This document shows positions 8,737-16,711 of a stretch of DNA of 33,915 nt, one piece after another. Numbering within the stretch: position 1 is the first letter of the stretch; every line of letters begins with the position of its first letter. A program made the translations under genes and the position numbers. Source of the stretch: Flavobacteriaceae bacterium (lineage in GTDB: Bacteria; Bacteroidota; Bacteroidia; Flavobacteriales; Flavobacteriaceae); assembly GCA_029252265.1 (NCBI GenBank), contig JAQXBT010000026.1, positions 1-33,915 of the forward strand, given 5' to 3'. The notes beneath the pieces are model-generated. The model was not told the DNA's origin, searched no databases, and was given only the letters and a program-made list of their open reading frames with translations.

Positions 8737-9666
8737 ATGAAACTTCACATCCTACTTTTAGCTGGACTCCTTTTTCAAATGGGTCACACACAAGAGTTTG
8801 AAAAGGTAAAACCTCAAGAGCTACAAGCGATGGTCAGTTTTTTGACTTCTGACGAACTCAAAGGACGAGAAACCGCCACTGAAAGCGAGTTAATAGCGGC
8901 CCAATTTATCAAGTCAAAATTCATCGAATCAGGAATCAAACCCTATTTCGAAACCTATATGGACCCTTTTGAGTCAAAACAATATAAGGGCGTTAATGTG
9001 GTTGGATTTATAGAAGGAAATGATCCTAAATTAAAACATGAAATGGTACTCTTAGGAGCGCATTACGATCATTTAGGCTTTGGTAAAATAGTCAATAACG
9101 ACTCCATTGCTAATGGTGCCAATGATAATGCTTCAGGGACTGCGACGGTTTTGGCCATTGCCAACCGTTTAGCGCACTTGGGGACCAATAAGCGATCCGT
9201 TATTATAGCCTTGTTTTCGGGAGAAGAAAAAGGGTTGTTAGGCTCAAAATCCTTAGCTAAAAAACTAAATGAACAACAAATCGATTTATATACTATGCTA
9301 AATTTTGAAATGATTGGTGTACCATTTACAGATCGTGATTACGACGTTTTCCTGACGGGTTATGAATTGTCTGATTTGGGCGAAAAATTAAATACGTATA
9401 CCAATTCAACCCTAGTTGGGGTTTCAAAGATTGCTAAAAAGTACAATCTTTTCAAACGATCCGATAATTATGCATTTTATAAAGAATTTAAAGTGCCAAG
9501 CCATACCATTTCTTCTTGTGATTTAACTAATTTTGATTTTTATCACCATGTGGATGATGAAATAGATCAATTAGATTTTGCTTTTATGGCAACAACTATA
9601 AATAAATTAATCCCTGGAATCGTGCAAATTTGCAACAGCGACTCCAAAGAAATACAAATGTATTAA
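8737..9666 (+). CDS. M28-family zinc metallopeptidase, exported
   Basis: Exported or envelope-anchored aminopeptidase-like enzyme of 309 residues with an N-terminal signal peptide ending near GHTQ. The M28 di-zinc residues are visible in order: His109 in GAHYDHLG, Asp130 in GANDNASGTA, Glu163/Glu164 in FSGEEKGLLGS, Glu191 in NFEMIG, and a His in YHHVDDE (270/271). The fourth ligand position is Glu rather than the more usual Asp. The likely role is trimming peptides outside the inner membrane; the substrate cannot be told from sequence. A weak TATCTTCG (8701-8708) upstream could be part of a promoter. The short-chain dehydrogenase gene follows after 83 bases. Confidence 0.87.
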   Translation: MKLHILLLAGLLFQMGHTQEFEKVKPQELQAMVSFLTSDELKGRETATESELIAAQFIKSKFIESGIKPYFETYMDPFESKQYKGVNVVGFIEGNDPKLKHEMVLLGAHYDHLGFGKIVNNDSIANGANDNASGTATVLAIANRLAHLGTNKRSVIIALFSGEEKGLLGSKSLAKKLNEQQIDLYTMLNFEMIGVPFTDRDYDVFLTGYELSDLGEKLNTYTNSTLVGVSKIAKKYNLFKRSDNYAFYKEFKVPSHTISSCDLTNFDFYHHVDDEIDQLDFAFMATTINKLIPGIVQICNSDSKEIQMY

Positions 9667-9749
9667 ACGAGCATGCCAAAAATAATATCGTCCAAGGGAG
9701 TGCTCCATAGCGAATAGCATGTGTCCTAAAAAAAACAATAAATATAAAC

Positions 9750-10439
9750 ATGAAACCAACTAAAACAGTTATAATTACAGGGACCAGCCGCGGCATCGGT
9801 TTTCAACTCGTCCATCTTTTTGCCAATGCAGGTTATGAGGTTTTGGCGCTGTCCAGAAATGCAAAGCCCGTTTCAAATTTAAATTTTGAAAACATCACTG
9901 CCTTGTCATTTGACTTGAGTAAATCCGAAGATTATGATCGGGTAGAGGCCTTTGTAAAAAAAGAATGGAAACAAGTTGATATTCTGATTAACAATGCAGG
10001 AACTCTTTTAAATAAGCCGTTTGCTGACACTACTTTTGAAGACTTTCAACAGGTATATAACACCAATGTTTTTGGAGTGGCAGAACTCACACGACGCATG
10101 ATTCCATTCATGCCCTCAAAAGGCCATGTGGTGACGATTAGTTCCATGGGAGGCGTTCAGGGTTCTGTGAAATTCCCTGGTCTTGCAGCCTATAGTTCTA
10201 GCAAAGGCGCAGTGATTACACTCACCGAACTTTTAGCAGAAGAATACAAAGAAACCGGCCCCTCTTTTAATGTTTTGGCATTAGGTGCCGTACAAACAGA
10301 AATGCTTGCAGAAGCTTTTCCGGGCTATGAAGCACCAAATACAGCCGCTCAAATGGCGGCTTATATTTTTGATTTCTCCATGAACGGAACTCAGTTTTAT
10401 AATGGAAAATTGTTGCAAATTTCAAACTCGACGCCCTAA
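9750..10439 (+). CDS. Short-chain dehydrogenase/reductase
   Basis: NAD(P)-dependent oxidoreductase of the classical SDR family, 229 residues, cytoplasmic. The Rossmann dinucleotide motif TGTSRGIG is at the N-terminus, followed by NNAG in the INNAGTL segment, Ser in ISSMGG, and the catalytic pair Tyr148 and Lys152 in YSSSKGA. It is slightly shorter than the typical 250 residues at the C-terminus, where substrate specificity is set, so no substrate can be proposed. No promoter stands out in the 83 bases upstream, so it may be co-transcribed with the M28 peptidase. A strong promoter for ffh follows. Confidence 0.88.
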   Translation: MKPTKTVIITGTSRGIGFQLVHLFANAGYEVLALSRNAKPVSNLNFENITALSFDLSKSEDYDRVEAFVKKEWKQVDILINNAGTLLNKPFADTTFEDFQQVYNTNVFGVAELTRRMIPFMPSKGHVVTISSMGGVQGSVKFPGLAAYSSSKGAVITLTELLAEEYKETGPSFNVLALGAVQTEMLAEAFPGYEAPNTAAQMAAYIFDFSMNGTQFYNGKLLQISNSTP

Positions 10440-10495
10440 TTACAAACACATTCTTTTTAAAAAATAAGGCCGTAGGTTTAACAGCCTATTAACGG

Positions 10496-10524
10496 TTTTA
10501 AAATAAAATATTTCTTTACTTTTG
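10496..10524 (+). promoter_or_regulatory. Promoter for ffh
   Basis: TTTT (10496-10499) is followed by 17 bases and TACTTTTG (10517-10524), an exact TAnnTTTG. The ffh ATG is 24 bases further on, after an A-rich leader. Confidence 0.6.
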
Positions 10525-10547
10525 TACCTCGATAAAAACAACTTTTT

Positions 10548-11879
10548 ATGTTTAATAGTTTAAGTGAAAAATTAGATAAAGCCCTTCACGTCCTCAAAGG
10601 TCATGGACGCATTTCAGAAATCAATGTTGCTGAGACACTCAAAGAGGTTCGGCGCGCGTTACTAGATGCTGATGTGAATTATAAAATTGCGAAAGAATTC
10701 ACCAATCGAGTGAAGGAAAAAGCATTAGGTCAAAATGTTTTGACGACGCTTCAGCCAGGTCAATTGATGGTCAAAATTGTAAAAGACGAACTGACCGCCT
10801 TAATGGGAGGGGATGTTGAAGCTATTAATGTATCGGCCACACCAAGTGTCATTTTGATGTCGGGATTGCAAGGGTCGGGTAAAACCACCTTTTCTGGAAA
10901 ATTGGCAAATTACCTGAAAACAAAGAAAACCAAAAAACCATTATTAGTGGCCTGTGATGTGTACCGTCCTGCCGCCATTGACCAGTTACATATCGTTGGA
11001 GACCAAGTTGGGGTTGAGGTCTATAGCGATCGCGGGAATACCGATCCAGTTGCCATTGCCAAGGCTGGAATTGCAGAAGCCAAAGCTAAAGGCTGTAATG
11101 TAGTGATTATTGATACTGCCGGTCGTTTAGCTGTTGATGAAGCCATGATGACCGAAATTGCTAATATTCATAAAGCCATCCAACCGCAAGAAACGCTATT
11201 TGTCGTTGATGCAATGACTGGGCAAGATGCCGTAAATACTGCCAAAGCATTCAATGATATTCTAAATTTTGATGGAGTTATTTTGACCAAATTAGATGGA
11301 GATACCCGTGGCGGAGCCGCCATATCCATAAAGTCAGTGGTCAATAAACCAATCAAATTTATTGGTACAGGCGAAAAAATGGAAGCCATTGATGTCTTCT
11401 ACCCTGCGCGTATGGCCGAACGAATTTTGGGTATGGGAGATGTGGTTTCTTTAGTTGAACGTGCACAAGAACAGTTTGATGAGCAGGAGGCTCGAAAAAT
11501 TCAAAAGAAAATTGCCAAAAATCAATTTGGGTTTGATGATTTTTTATCTCAAATTCAACAGGTTAAAAAGATGGGGAATATGAAAGACCTCATGGGGATG
11601 ATTCCTGGGGCTGGAAAAATGATGAAAGAAGTCGATGTCGATGACGATGCGTTTAAACATATTGAAGCCATCATTCATTCGATGACTCCCGAAGAGCGCA
11701 GTAAACCAACCCTGTTAAATGCCAGTCGTAAAAAACGGATTGGAGCTGGGTCAGGGACGACCATTCAACAGGTGAACCAATTGATGAAACAGTTTGATCA
11801 AATGAGTAAAATGATGAAAATGATGCAAGGCGGTGGCGGTCAAAAAATGATGCAAATGATGAAAAATATGCCACGATAG
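10548..11879 (+). CDS. ffh: Ffh, signal recognition particle GTPase (SRP54)
   Basis: Protein subunit of the signal recognition particle, 443 residues. It binds signal sequences of nascent membrane proteins and, with 4.5S RNA and FtsY, delivers ribosomes to the Sec translocon. The order is an N domain (about 1-90), the G domain with GLQGSGKTT (Lys112), DVYRPAAIDQL, DTAGRL and TKLDGDTRGG, then the M domain from about residue 300 with SQIQQVKKMG, IPGAGKMMK and a methionine-rich C-terminus. The length is typical for the family. folD starts 24 bases after the stop and is probably co-transcribed from the promoter upstream. Confidence 0.97.
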   Translation: MFNSLSEKLDKALHVLKGHGRISEINVAETLKEVRRALLDADVNYKIAKEFTNRVKEKALGQNVLTTLQPGQLMVKIVKDELTALMGGDVEAINVSATPSVILMSGLQGSGKTTFSGKLANYLKTKKTKKPLLVACDVYRPAAIDQLHIVGDQVGVEVYSDRGNTDPVAIAKAGIAEAKAKGCNVVIIDTAGRLAVDEAMMTEIANIHKAIQPQETLFVVDAMTGQDAVNTAKAFNDILNFDGVILTKLDGDTRGGAAISIKSVVNKPIKFIGTGEKMEAIDVFYPARMAERILGMGDVVSLVERAQEQFDEQEARKIQKKIAKNQFGFDDFLSQIQQVKKMGNMKDLMGMIPGAGKMMKEVDVDDDAFKHIEAIIHSMTPEERSKPTLLNASRKKRIGAGSGTTIQQVNQLMKQFDQMSKMMKMMQGGGGQKMMQMMKNMPR

Positions 11880-11903
11880 AGTTAAATCAATAAGCAGTTC
11901 ATA

Positions 11904-12794
11904 ATGAAATTACTAGACGGGAAACAAACCAGTGCAGATATTAAAGTTGAGATTGCTGCGGCAGTCTCAGAAATAAAAAATCAAGGAAAACGCGCGCCAC
12001 ACTTGGCTGCGATTCTTGTGGGAACTAATGGCGCCAGTATGACCTACGTCGGCGCTAAAGTGAAAGCCTGTGAGCTTGTTGGATTTGATTCTACCTTGAT
12101 TGATTTGCCCGTTGAAACGACCGAAGCCGATTTACTTTCTGAAATATACGCCTTAAATGACAATTCAGCTATTGATGGATTTATAGTACAGCTTCCCTTA
12201 CCAAAACATATCGACGAACAAAAAGTCTTGATGGCGGTTCATCCCGATAAAGATGTGGATGGCTTTCATCCGATGAATGTCGGGCGAATGGCTTTGGATT
12301 TACCAACATTTTTACCAGCTACCCCCTATGGAATTATGGAGCTTTTAGAACGCTATGACGTACCAACCTCAGGAAAGCACGTGGTTGTCATTGGGAGAAG
12401 TCATATTGTGGGGCGCCCAATGAGTATTTTAATGAGTCAAAAACGCCCAGCGGGTGATGCGACCGTGACCATAGCGCACAGTCGTACCACTAATTTATCG
12501 GAGCTAACTTTAGATGCTGATATCATCGTTGCAGCTTTAGGAATACCAGAATTTTTAACTGCTGAAATGGTGAAGCCAGGCGCGGTTATTATTGATGTGG
12601 GAATTACAAGAGTTCCAGATGAAACCAAGAAAAGAGGCTACCGTATTGCGGGCGATGTTCATTTTGAAAGTGTGGCTAAAAAAGCAAGTTTTATCACGCC
12701 GGTTCCTGGTGGAGTAGGGCCAATGACCATTGCAATGTTACTTAAAAACACCCTCCTCGCTTGTGAACGTCATGCAGCAGCAGACACTATTTAG
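11904..12794 (+). CDS. folD: FolD, methylenetetrahydrofolate dehydrogenase/cyclohydrolase
   Basis: Bifunctional cytoplasmic enzyme of 296 residues that interconverts 5,10-methylene-, 5,10-methenyl- and 10-formyl-tetrahydrofolate, feeding purine and formyl-Met synthesis. The catalytic YVGAK motif (Tyr48, Lys52) is present, with QLPLPKH, DKDVDGFHP, the NADP-binding VIGRSHIVGRPMS and the C-terminal TPVPGGVGPMT signature. It lies 24 bases downstream of ffh. Its last eight bases overlap the 3' end of the convergent VOC gene, so there is no room for a terminator between the two. folE, another folate-related gene, is elsewhere in this window and not linked. Confidence 0.97.
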   Translation: MKLLDGKQTSADIKVEIAAAVSEIKNQGKRAPHLAAILVGTNGASMTYVGAKVKACELVGFDSTLIDLPVETTEADLLSEIYALNDNSAIDGFIVQLPLPKHIDEQKVLMAVHPDKDVDGFHPMNVGRMALDLPTFLPATPYGIMELLERYDVPTSGKHVVVIGRSHIVGRPMSILMSQKRPAGDATVTIAHSRTTNLSELTLDADIIVAALGIPEFLTAEMVKPGAVIIDVGITRVPDETKKRGYRIAGDVHFESVAKKASFITPVPGGVGPMTIAMLLKNTLLACERHAAADTI

Positions 12795-13212
12795 CAAAAA
12801 TCTGAGACGTATCTTTAAACGCTTTAAATTCTAAAGCATTCCCTGCGGGATCATAAAAAAACATCGTGGCTTGTTCCCCAATCTGACCTTTAAAACGAGT
12901 ATAGGGTTCAATAATAAAGTCTATTTTTTGACGTTTTAAATTCTCTGCAAACGTTTCAAAATGTTCCCATGGAAGAATCACCCCAAAATGAGGAACAGGT
13001 ACTTGTTTTCCATCTACCTTATTAACATGTAAATCGTTGTCAGTTTCTTTTGGTTTAAAATGAATCACGAGTTGGTGTCCAAAAAAATTAAAATCAACCC
13101 AATGGTCACTACTGCGACCTTCTTCGCACCCTAAAGTATCTCTATAAAAAACACGACAGGCTTCTAAATTCCACACCGGAATGGCTAAATGAAAAGGGGA
13201 TACCGTACGCAT
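12787..13212 (-). CDS. VOC-family (glyoxalase/dioxygenase fold) protein
   Basis: Small cytoplasmic protein of 141 residues with the vicinal-oxygen-chelate fold. Likely metal ligands are His8 in FHLAIPV, a His in LVIHFKP, the His in VPHFGVIL and the Glu in ALEFKAF. FYRDTLGC and FFYDPAGNALEFK are typical of the glyoxalase/bleomycin-resistance superfamily. The specific reaction cannot be assigned. Its ATG shares one base with the rluF stop (TAATG), pointing to translational coupling. Its end overlaps the end of folD by eight bases on the other strand. Confidence 0.85.
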   Translation of the reverse strand: MRTVSPFHLAIPVWNLEACRVFYRDTLGCEEGRSSDHWVDFNFFGHQLVIHFKPKETDNDLHVNKVDGKQVPVPHFGVILPWEHFETFAENLKRQKIDFIIEPYTRFKGQIGEQATMFFYDPAGNALEFKAFKDTSQIFAK

Positions 13213-13937
13213 TAAATGGCTTTTTTAGAGTGTTTCAAAGTTTCGTTTAAAGTTCCCATCTCTAGGTCAGTTAAATCGCGATAACTACCAACCTCACTTT
13301 TCAAATGAATGTTCATAATACGGGTGCGTTTCAACGATTGTACTTCGTAGTTAAGGTATTCGCACATGCGACGAATTTGACGGTTGAGACCTTGTGTTAA
13401 GATAATTTTGAACTCATAAGTGCTCAGTTTTTGTACTTTACATTCTTTCGTTATGGTCTCTAAAATAGGAACGCCACTCGACATGCGTTGGACAAATGTC
13501 TGAGAGATGGGTTTGTCAACTGTGACAATGTATTCTTTTTCATGATTATTGCTCGCACGAAGAATTTTATTCACGATATCACCATCATCAGTCAATAAAA
13601 TCAATCCTTCGCTATCTTTATCTAAGCGTCCAATTGGGAAAATTCGACTTGGATAATTGATGTAATCAATAATATTATCTTTTTCAACGTCGCTATCGGT
13701 TGTACAAACAATCCCTACAGGCTTATTAAAAGCAATATATGTTCGCTTTTTGGCATCATTAAGGATGGTTTTTCCATCGACTTTTACGGTATCTCCTAAT
13801 ACGACTTTCGACCCCATTTCTGGAACGACGCCATTAATCGTCACGCGTCCCTCGTCGATCAGTTTGTCAGCGGCACGTCGCGAGCAATAGCCGGCTTCGC
13901 TTAAGTATTTATTCAGTCGTGTTAAAGTTGATTCCAT
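13212..13937 (-). CDS. rluF: RluF-type 23S rRNA pseudouridine synthase
   Basis: RNA-modifying enzyme of 241 residues. It has an N-terminal S4 RNA-binding domain (NKYLSEAGYCSRRAADKLI, about residues 8-60). The RsuA/RluB/E/F-type catalytic domain carries IGRLDKDSEGL with catalytic Asp106, the EYIV strand, and GLNRQIRRMCEYL near the C-terminus. The best match within the family is RluF, which modifies U2604 (with U2605 as a minor site) of 23S rRNA by E. coli numbering. Family membership is certain; the exact target uridine is inferred. It lies between the hydrolase gene (19-base gap) and the VOC gene (1-base overlap) in a five-gene run. Confidence 0.87.
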   Translation of the reverse strand: MESTLTRLNKYLSEAGYCSRRAADKLIDEGRVTINGVVPEMGSKVVLGDTVKVDGKTILNDAKKRTYIAFNKPVGIVCTTDSDVEKDNIIDYINYPSRIFPIGRLDKDSEGLILLTDDGDIVNKILRASNNHEKEYIVTVDKPISQTFVQRMSSGVPILETITKECKVQKLSTYEFKIILTQGLNRQIRRMCEYLNYEVQSLKRTRIMNIHLKSEVGSYRDLTDLEMGTLNETLKHSKKAI

Positions 13938-13956
13938 AGCGCAAATTTACAAAACT

Positions 13957-14784
13957 TTAGTGGCTCAAAAATTTTATTATTTCACCCGTAACAAACGCAC
14001 CTTTTAGAGAGTGGCCTAGCCCTTCAGTTGTGATTAGTTTGGCGTTTTTATAATGTGTATCTATTTCAAGCGCATCGGAATAAGGGATGATGGAGTCATT
14101 TTTATCATGAAATAACAGACCTTCTGTCTCAATTTTTTTTGCAAAATCTGCAGTTGAAAAATAATTGGGATGGTATCCAAATTTAAGCTCAATTTTGGCA
14201 TCAATCCCTTCGCAAATCGTTCGGGTATAACCCATCATATTTTTATAGCGTTGCATGATTCCTTTAAACCCTGACGGCGCGCCGAGGAGCACCATCTTTT
14301 GAGCGTTTTTATAGATTTGTTTTTCAAGAAAAATCACCAAAGCCATCCCGCCAACAGAATGCCCAAGAAAGACCGTTGGGTTAAATTCCTGACTAACGAC
14401 ATTAATAAATTCCGAATAGAGTATGGCATTAAACGTATCACTCCCAGATGCGCCATGAGCGGGGCCGTCCAAGGCGATTACGTCATAACCTTTTCTGTGA
14501 AGTGTTTCAATTTTATACCGCCATCGGCTGGTATTGCTCTCCCAACCGTGAGCGAGTAGGAGGGTTTCTTTGTCGCCTTTCCAATGATACGTTTGAATGG
14601 GTGTATCGTTGTAAAACAAGGTTTTTTTGTCTGCGGTCTCTAAAAATAAATTTGCACTTGAAGTGAGTTGCCCACTTTTTGGTTTTGAGAATAATTTTAA
14701 AGCGAGTTTGGAAGCATACGAAGCATTGAAAAATCCAATACAATTAATGAGGGCACCAACGAGCTTTGGAATGAGTGTTTTCAT
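13957..14784 (-). CDS. Alpha/beta hydrolase
   Basis: Alpha/beta hydrolase-fold enzyme of 275 residues. The catalytic triad is visible: Ser143 in GHSVGG, Asp230 in HDKNDSIIP, and His258 in GLGHSL. The oxyanion-hole region is LLAHGWESN. The first 25 or so residues are hydrophobic and could be a membrane anchor or uncleaved signal, but no clear cleavage site is seen. The substrate is unknown; esterase or lipase-like activity is only an inference from the fold. Its ATG overlaps the stop of the cupin gene by four bases, so the two are probably translated together. Confidence 0.85.
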   Translation of the reverse strand: MKTLIPKLVGALINCIGFFNASYASKLALKLFSKPKSGQLTSSANLFLETADKKTLFYNDTPIQTYHWKGDKETLLLAHGWESNTSRWRYKIETLHRKGYDVIALDGPAHGASGSDTFNAILYSEFINVVSQEFNPTVFLGHSVGGMALVIFLEKQIYKNAQKMVLLGAPSGFKGIMQRYKNMMGYTRTICEGIDAKIELKFGYHPNYFSTADFAKKIETEGLLFHDKNDSIIPYSDALEIDTHYKNAKLITTEGLGHSLKGAFVTGEIIKFLSH

Positions 14785-15155
14785 AAATCTTTAGGGTCTT
14801 CTCTGTGTACGCGATCCATCGTGAATGCAGGGGTGCAAATCGCTAAATATTCACATGGGGCATCAAATGGATTTGAATATTGAACGCGTGTATTTTTTTG
14901 AATTTTAATGGATTGCCCTTGTTCTAAAATAAGGGTATCTCCATCGATAATAAACTGTTTTTTTCCTTTAATGATGTAGGTATATTCCTCAAAGTCGGGC
15001 GTTTGAAACGGCTCACTCCAACCTGGAGGGGCGACCATGTGGGCGATGCTTAGGTTGTCGTTACCATCCGTTGCATTTCCAAAATGCTCTTCAATTAATT
15101 TACCATCAGTCGTCGGAACGACAAAAGGCGTTGTTTGTATTTTATATGCTTTCAT
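14781..15155 (-). CDS. Cupin-domain protein lacking the usual metal histidines
   Basis: Single-domain cupin of 124 residues, probably cytoplasmic. The strands and turns of the fold are recognisable in the EEYTYIIKGKKQFIIDGD and LEQGQSIKIQKNTRVQYSN regions. The two His of cupin motif 1 and the His of motif 2 are replaced by other residues. It may therefore not bind metal in the usual way and could act as a small-molecule sensor or isomerase-like protein; this is inference. It overlaps the hydrolase start by four bases and follows the lipoprotein gene by three bases. Confidence 0.75.
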   Translation of the reverse strand: MKAYKIQTTPFVVPTTDGKLIEEHFGNATDGNDNLSIAHMVAPPGWSEPFQTPDFEEYTYIIKGKKQFIIDGDTLILEQGQSIKIQKNTRVQYSNPFDAPCEYLAICTPAFTMDRVHREDPKDL

Positions 15156-15158
15156 CGT

Positions 15159-15713
15159 TTAATACCATTGAATGTAAAAGTCCTTTATTTTTGCAGATTC
15201 TGGAATTGAAATAGCTTCAATTTTTTGATTCATATTGTAGCGCATATCTTCTGGTAATTCTGATTTACTCACTGTAAAATAGACATTGAGTTCATCCACC
15301 GAAACAATAAGGCTTCGGAGTGTGTTTTGAATGTTCGAAATGGTGTACTTAGAATTAATCTCACCAAAAGTACTAAGTGTGTTTAAGCCGTCTTTATTCT
15401 TAAAACGGTCGTCCATCACACGCACGGTACGGATGGTTGATAAAGAGTCTAGAGAATAATTTGGATCGAGCTCTAATAACAATGTACCGGTTCCTTTTTC
15501 ATAAACACTAATGGTGTTGGTGCTGCCAGTGAATTCATCGCCCCCAATGTATTTACTAATAGAATCGTTTATGAAAACCACTTTCAGTTGGTTTATTTTT
15601 GTTGAGTCCGTTAGGAGTCCTATGCTGTGTTTGGTAATGGCAAATGGGTTGGTTTTTGATTCGCATCCCATTAACAGGCCTGCCAATAATCCGATAATTA
15701 AATAGTGTTTCAT
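15159..15713 (-). CDS. Putative lipoprotein of unknown function
   Basis: A protein of 184 residues with a lipoprotein signal ending LLMGC (Cys17), so probably anchored in the envelope. The remainder looks like a mixed beta-rich soluble domain; I recognise no family motif. It is the first gene of the tight minus-strand run lipoprotein, cupin, hydrolase, rluF, VOC. A candidate promoter with TAGCATTG lies 19 bases upstream of the start. The function is unknown and the neighbours do not point to one. Confidence 0.75.
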   Translation of the reverse strand: MKHYLIIGLLAGLLMGCESKTNPFAITKHSIGLLTDSTKINQLKVVFINDSISKYIGGDEFTGSTNTISVYEKGTGTLLLELDPNYSLDSLSTIRTVRVMDDRFKNKDGLNTLSTFGEINSKYTISNIQNTLRSLIVSVDELNVYFTVSKSELPEDMRYNMNQKIEAISIPESAKIKDFYIQWY

Positions 15714-15731
15714 GGTTAGTTTTGTATGTTA

Positions 15732-15762
15732 CAATGCTAAATTACTTTTGTTGAAATTCCAA
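15732..15762 (-). promoter_or_regulatory. Candidate promoter for the lipoprotein-to-VOC operon
   Basis: Minus-strand TTG (15762-15760), 20 bases, TAGCATTG (15739-15732; one mismatch to TAnnTTTG), 19 bases before the start. Confidence 0.4.
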
Positions 15763-15837
15763 ATGCTTTTGGATAAATGTAATTTAATGGCCTTGTTTTG
15801 GTTGCTAATAATTTTTGGTAACAGTTGGTATTTATAA

Positions 15838-15886
15838 TTTCAGTAAAAATAAATGAAGTTTTATTACTGAAACAACAAACAGTAAA
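15838..15886 (+). promoter_or_regulatory. Possible operator: three CAGTAA half-sites at the queE promoter
   Basis: TTTCAGTAA (15838-15846) and its exact inverse TTACTGAAA (15864-15872) form a 9-base inverted repeat with a 17-base spacer. A third direct copy, CAGTAAA (15880-15886), lies between the -33 and -7 positions of the queE promoter. The arrangement resembles a repressor operator; no regulator is identified. Confidence 0.4.
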
Positions 15887-15887
15887 C

Positions 15888-15895
15888 TATTTTTG
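15888..15895 (+). promoter_or_regulatory. -7 element for queE
   Basis: TATTTTTG matches TAnnTTTG exactly and ends only seven bases before the queE ATG at 15902, so the transcript would have little or no leader. Confidence 0.55.
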
Positions 15896-15901
15896 CTCAT
15901 T

Positions 15902-16534
15902 ATGTTAAAGACAGAAATTAAATCGCTTGTGAATGCTGGAAAAATGCTCCCTCTTATGGAAGCGTTTTATACCATTCAGGGTGAAGGATTCCACAAAGGA
16001 ACGGCTGCATATTTTGTTAGAATCGGGGGCTGTGACGTCGGTTGCCATTGGTGTGATGTTAAAGAAAGCTGGAATGCAGAATTACATCCGCCAACCTCTA
16101 TAGACGCCATTGCTGAGGATGCTGCAAAAGACAGTCAGACCATTGTAGTGACTGGTGGAGAACCGTTGATGTGGGATATGAATCCATTAACAGCGGCCCT
16201 AAAATCCAAAGGGATGCAAACCCATATTGAAACGTCTGGTGCTTATAAGTTAACAGGCGATTGGGATTGGATTTGTTTGTCGCCTAAAAAATTAAAAGGC
16301 CCTTTAGACGAAGTGTATCAAAAAGCACACGAGCTTAAAGTGATTGTTTTTAATTTGGATGACTTCAAGTTTGCCGAAGAACAAGCTGCAAAAGTGAATC
16401 CTAATTGTATTCTTTACCTCCAACCCGAATGGAGTAAACGTGAAAAAATCACGCCTTTTATCGTCGACTATGTGATGAAACATCCAAAATGGAAGGTTTC
16501 GTTGCAAACGCATAAGTATTTGAATATTCCGTAG
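15902..16534 (+). CDS. queE: QueE, 7-carboxy-7-deazaguanine synthase
   Basis: Radical SAM enzyme of 210 residues that converts 6-carboxy-tetrahydropterin to 7-carboxy-7-deazaguanine in queuosine synthesis. The motif FYTIQGEGFHKG near the N-terminus is diagnostic. The cluster motif CDVGCHWCD has the CX3CX2C spacing of the standard radical SAM family. VVTGGEPLMW follows, and the C-terminus SLQTHKYLNIP is normal. The frame extends to a TTG at 15893, but the ATG at 15902 is preferred. An alternative in-frame ATG at 15944 would give a leader of about 40 bases. No other queuosine gene is in the window. Confidence 0.93.
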   Translation: MLKTEIKSLVNAGKMLPLMEAFYTIQGEGFHKGTAAYFVRIGGCDVGCHWCDVKESWNAELHPPTSIDAIAEDAAKDSQTIVVTGGEPLMWDMNPLTAALKSKGMQTHIETSGAYKLTGDWDWICLSPKKLKGPLDEVYQKAHELKVIVFNLDDFKFAEEQAAKVNPNCILYLQPEWSKREKITPFIVDYVMKHPKWKVSLQTHKYLNIP

Positions 16535-16656
16535 TCTAAAACAGGCTGTTTAGTTGTGTTTGTTTAATTTTAAGCTTCGATATCGCTATTTTAATTCCAT
16601 TTAAATACTTTTTTGTATTTTTTAGTTTCAATTTGTTAGTGTTTTAAAGTTTAATG

Positions 16657-16687
16657 TTTATAATATATAAGTTAAGGTGCATATTTG
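16657..16687 (+). promoter_or_regulatory. Candidate promoter for asnB
   Basis: TTTA (16657-16660), 19 bases, CATATTTG (16680-16687; one mismatch to TAnnTTTG), 24 bases before the asnB ATG. The rest of the 177-base gap after queE shows only a short palindrome at 16536-16553. Confidence 0.45.
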
Positions 16688-16711
16688 CAGCTTAATACTT
16701 AAGAAACTATT

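Noticed and set aside
9596-9796. Minus-strand 66-codon frame with hydrophobic segments across the M28/SDR junction
   Set aside because: It overlaps the end of one well-supported gene and the start of another, and has no promoter or family motif.
16536-16553. Palindrome CTAAAACAGGCTGTTTAG just after queE, considered as a terminator
   Set aside because: The central spacer is one base, so no stable RNA loop forms, and no T run follows.
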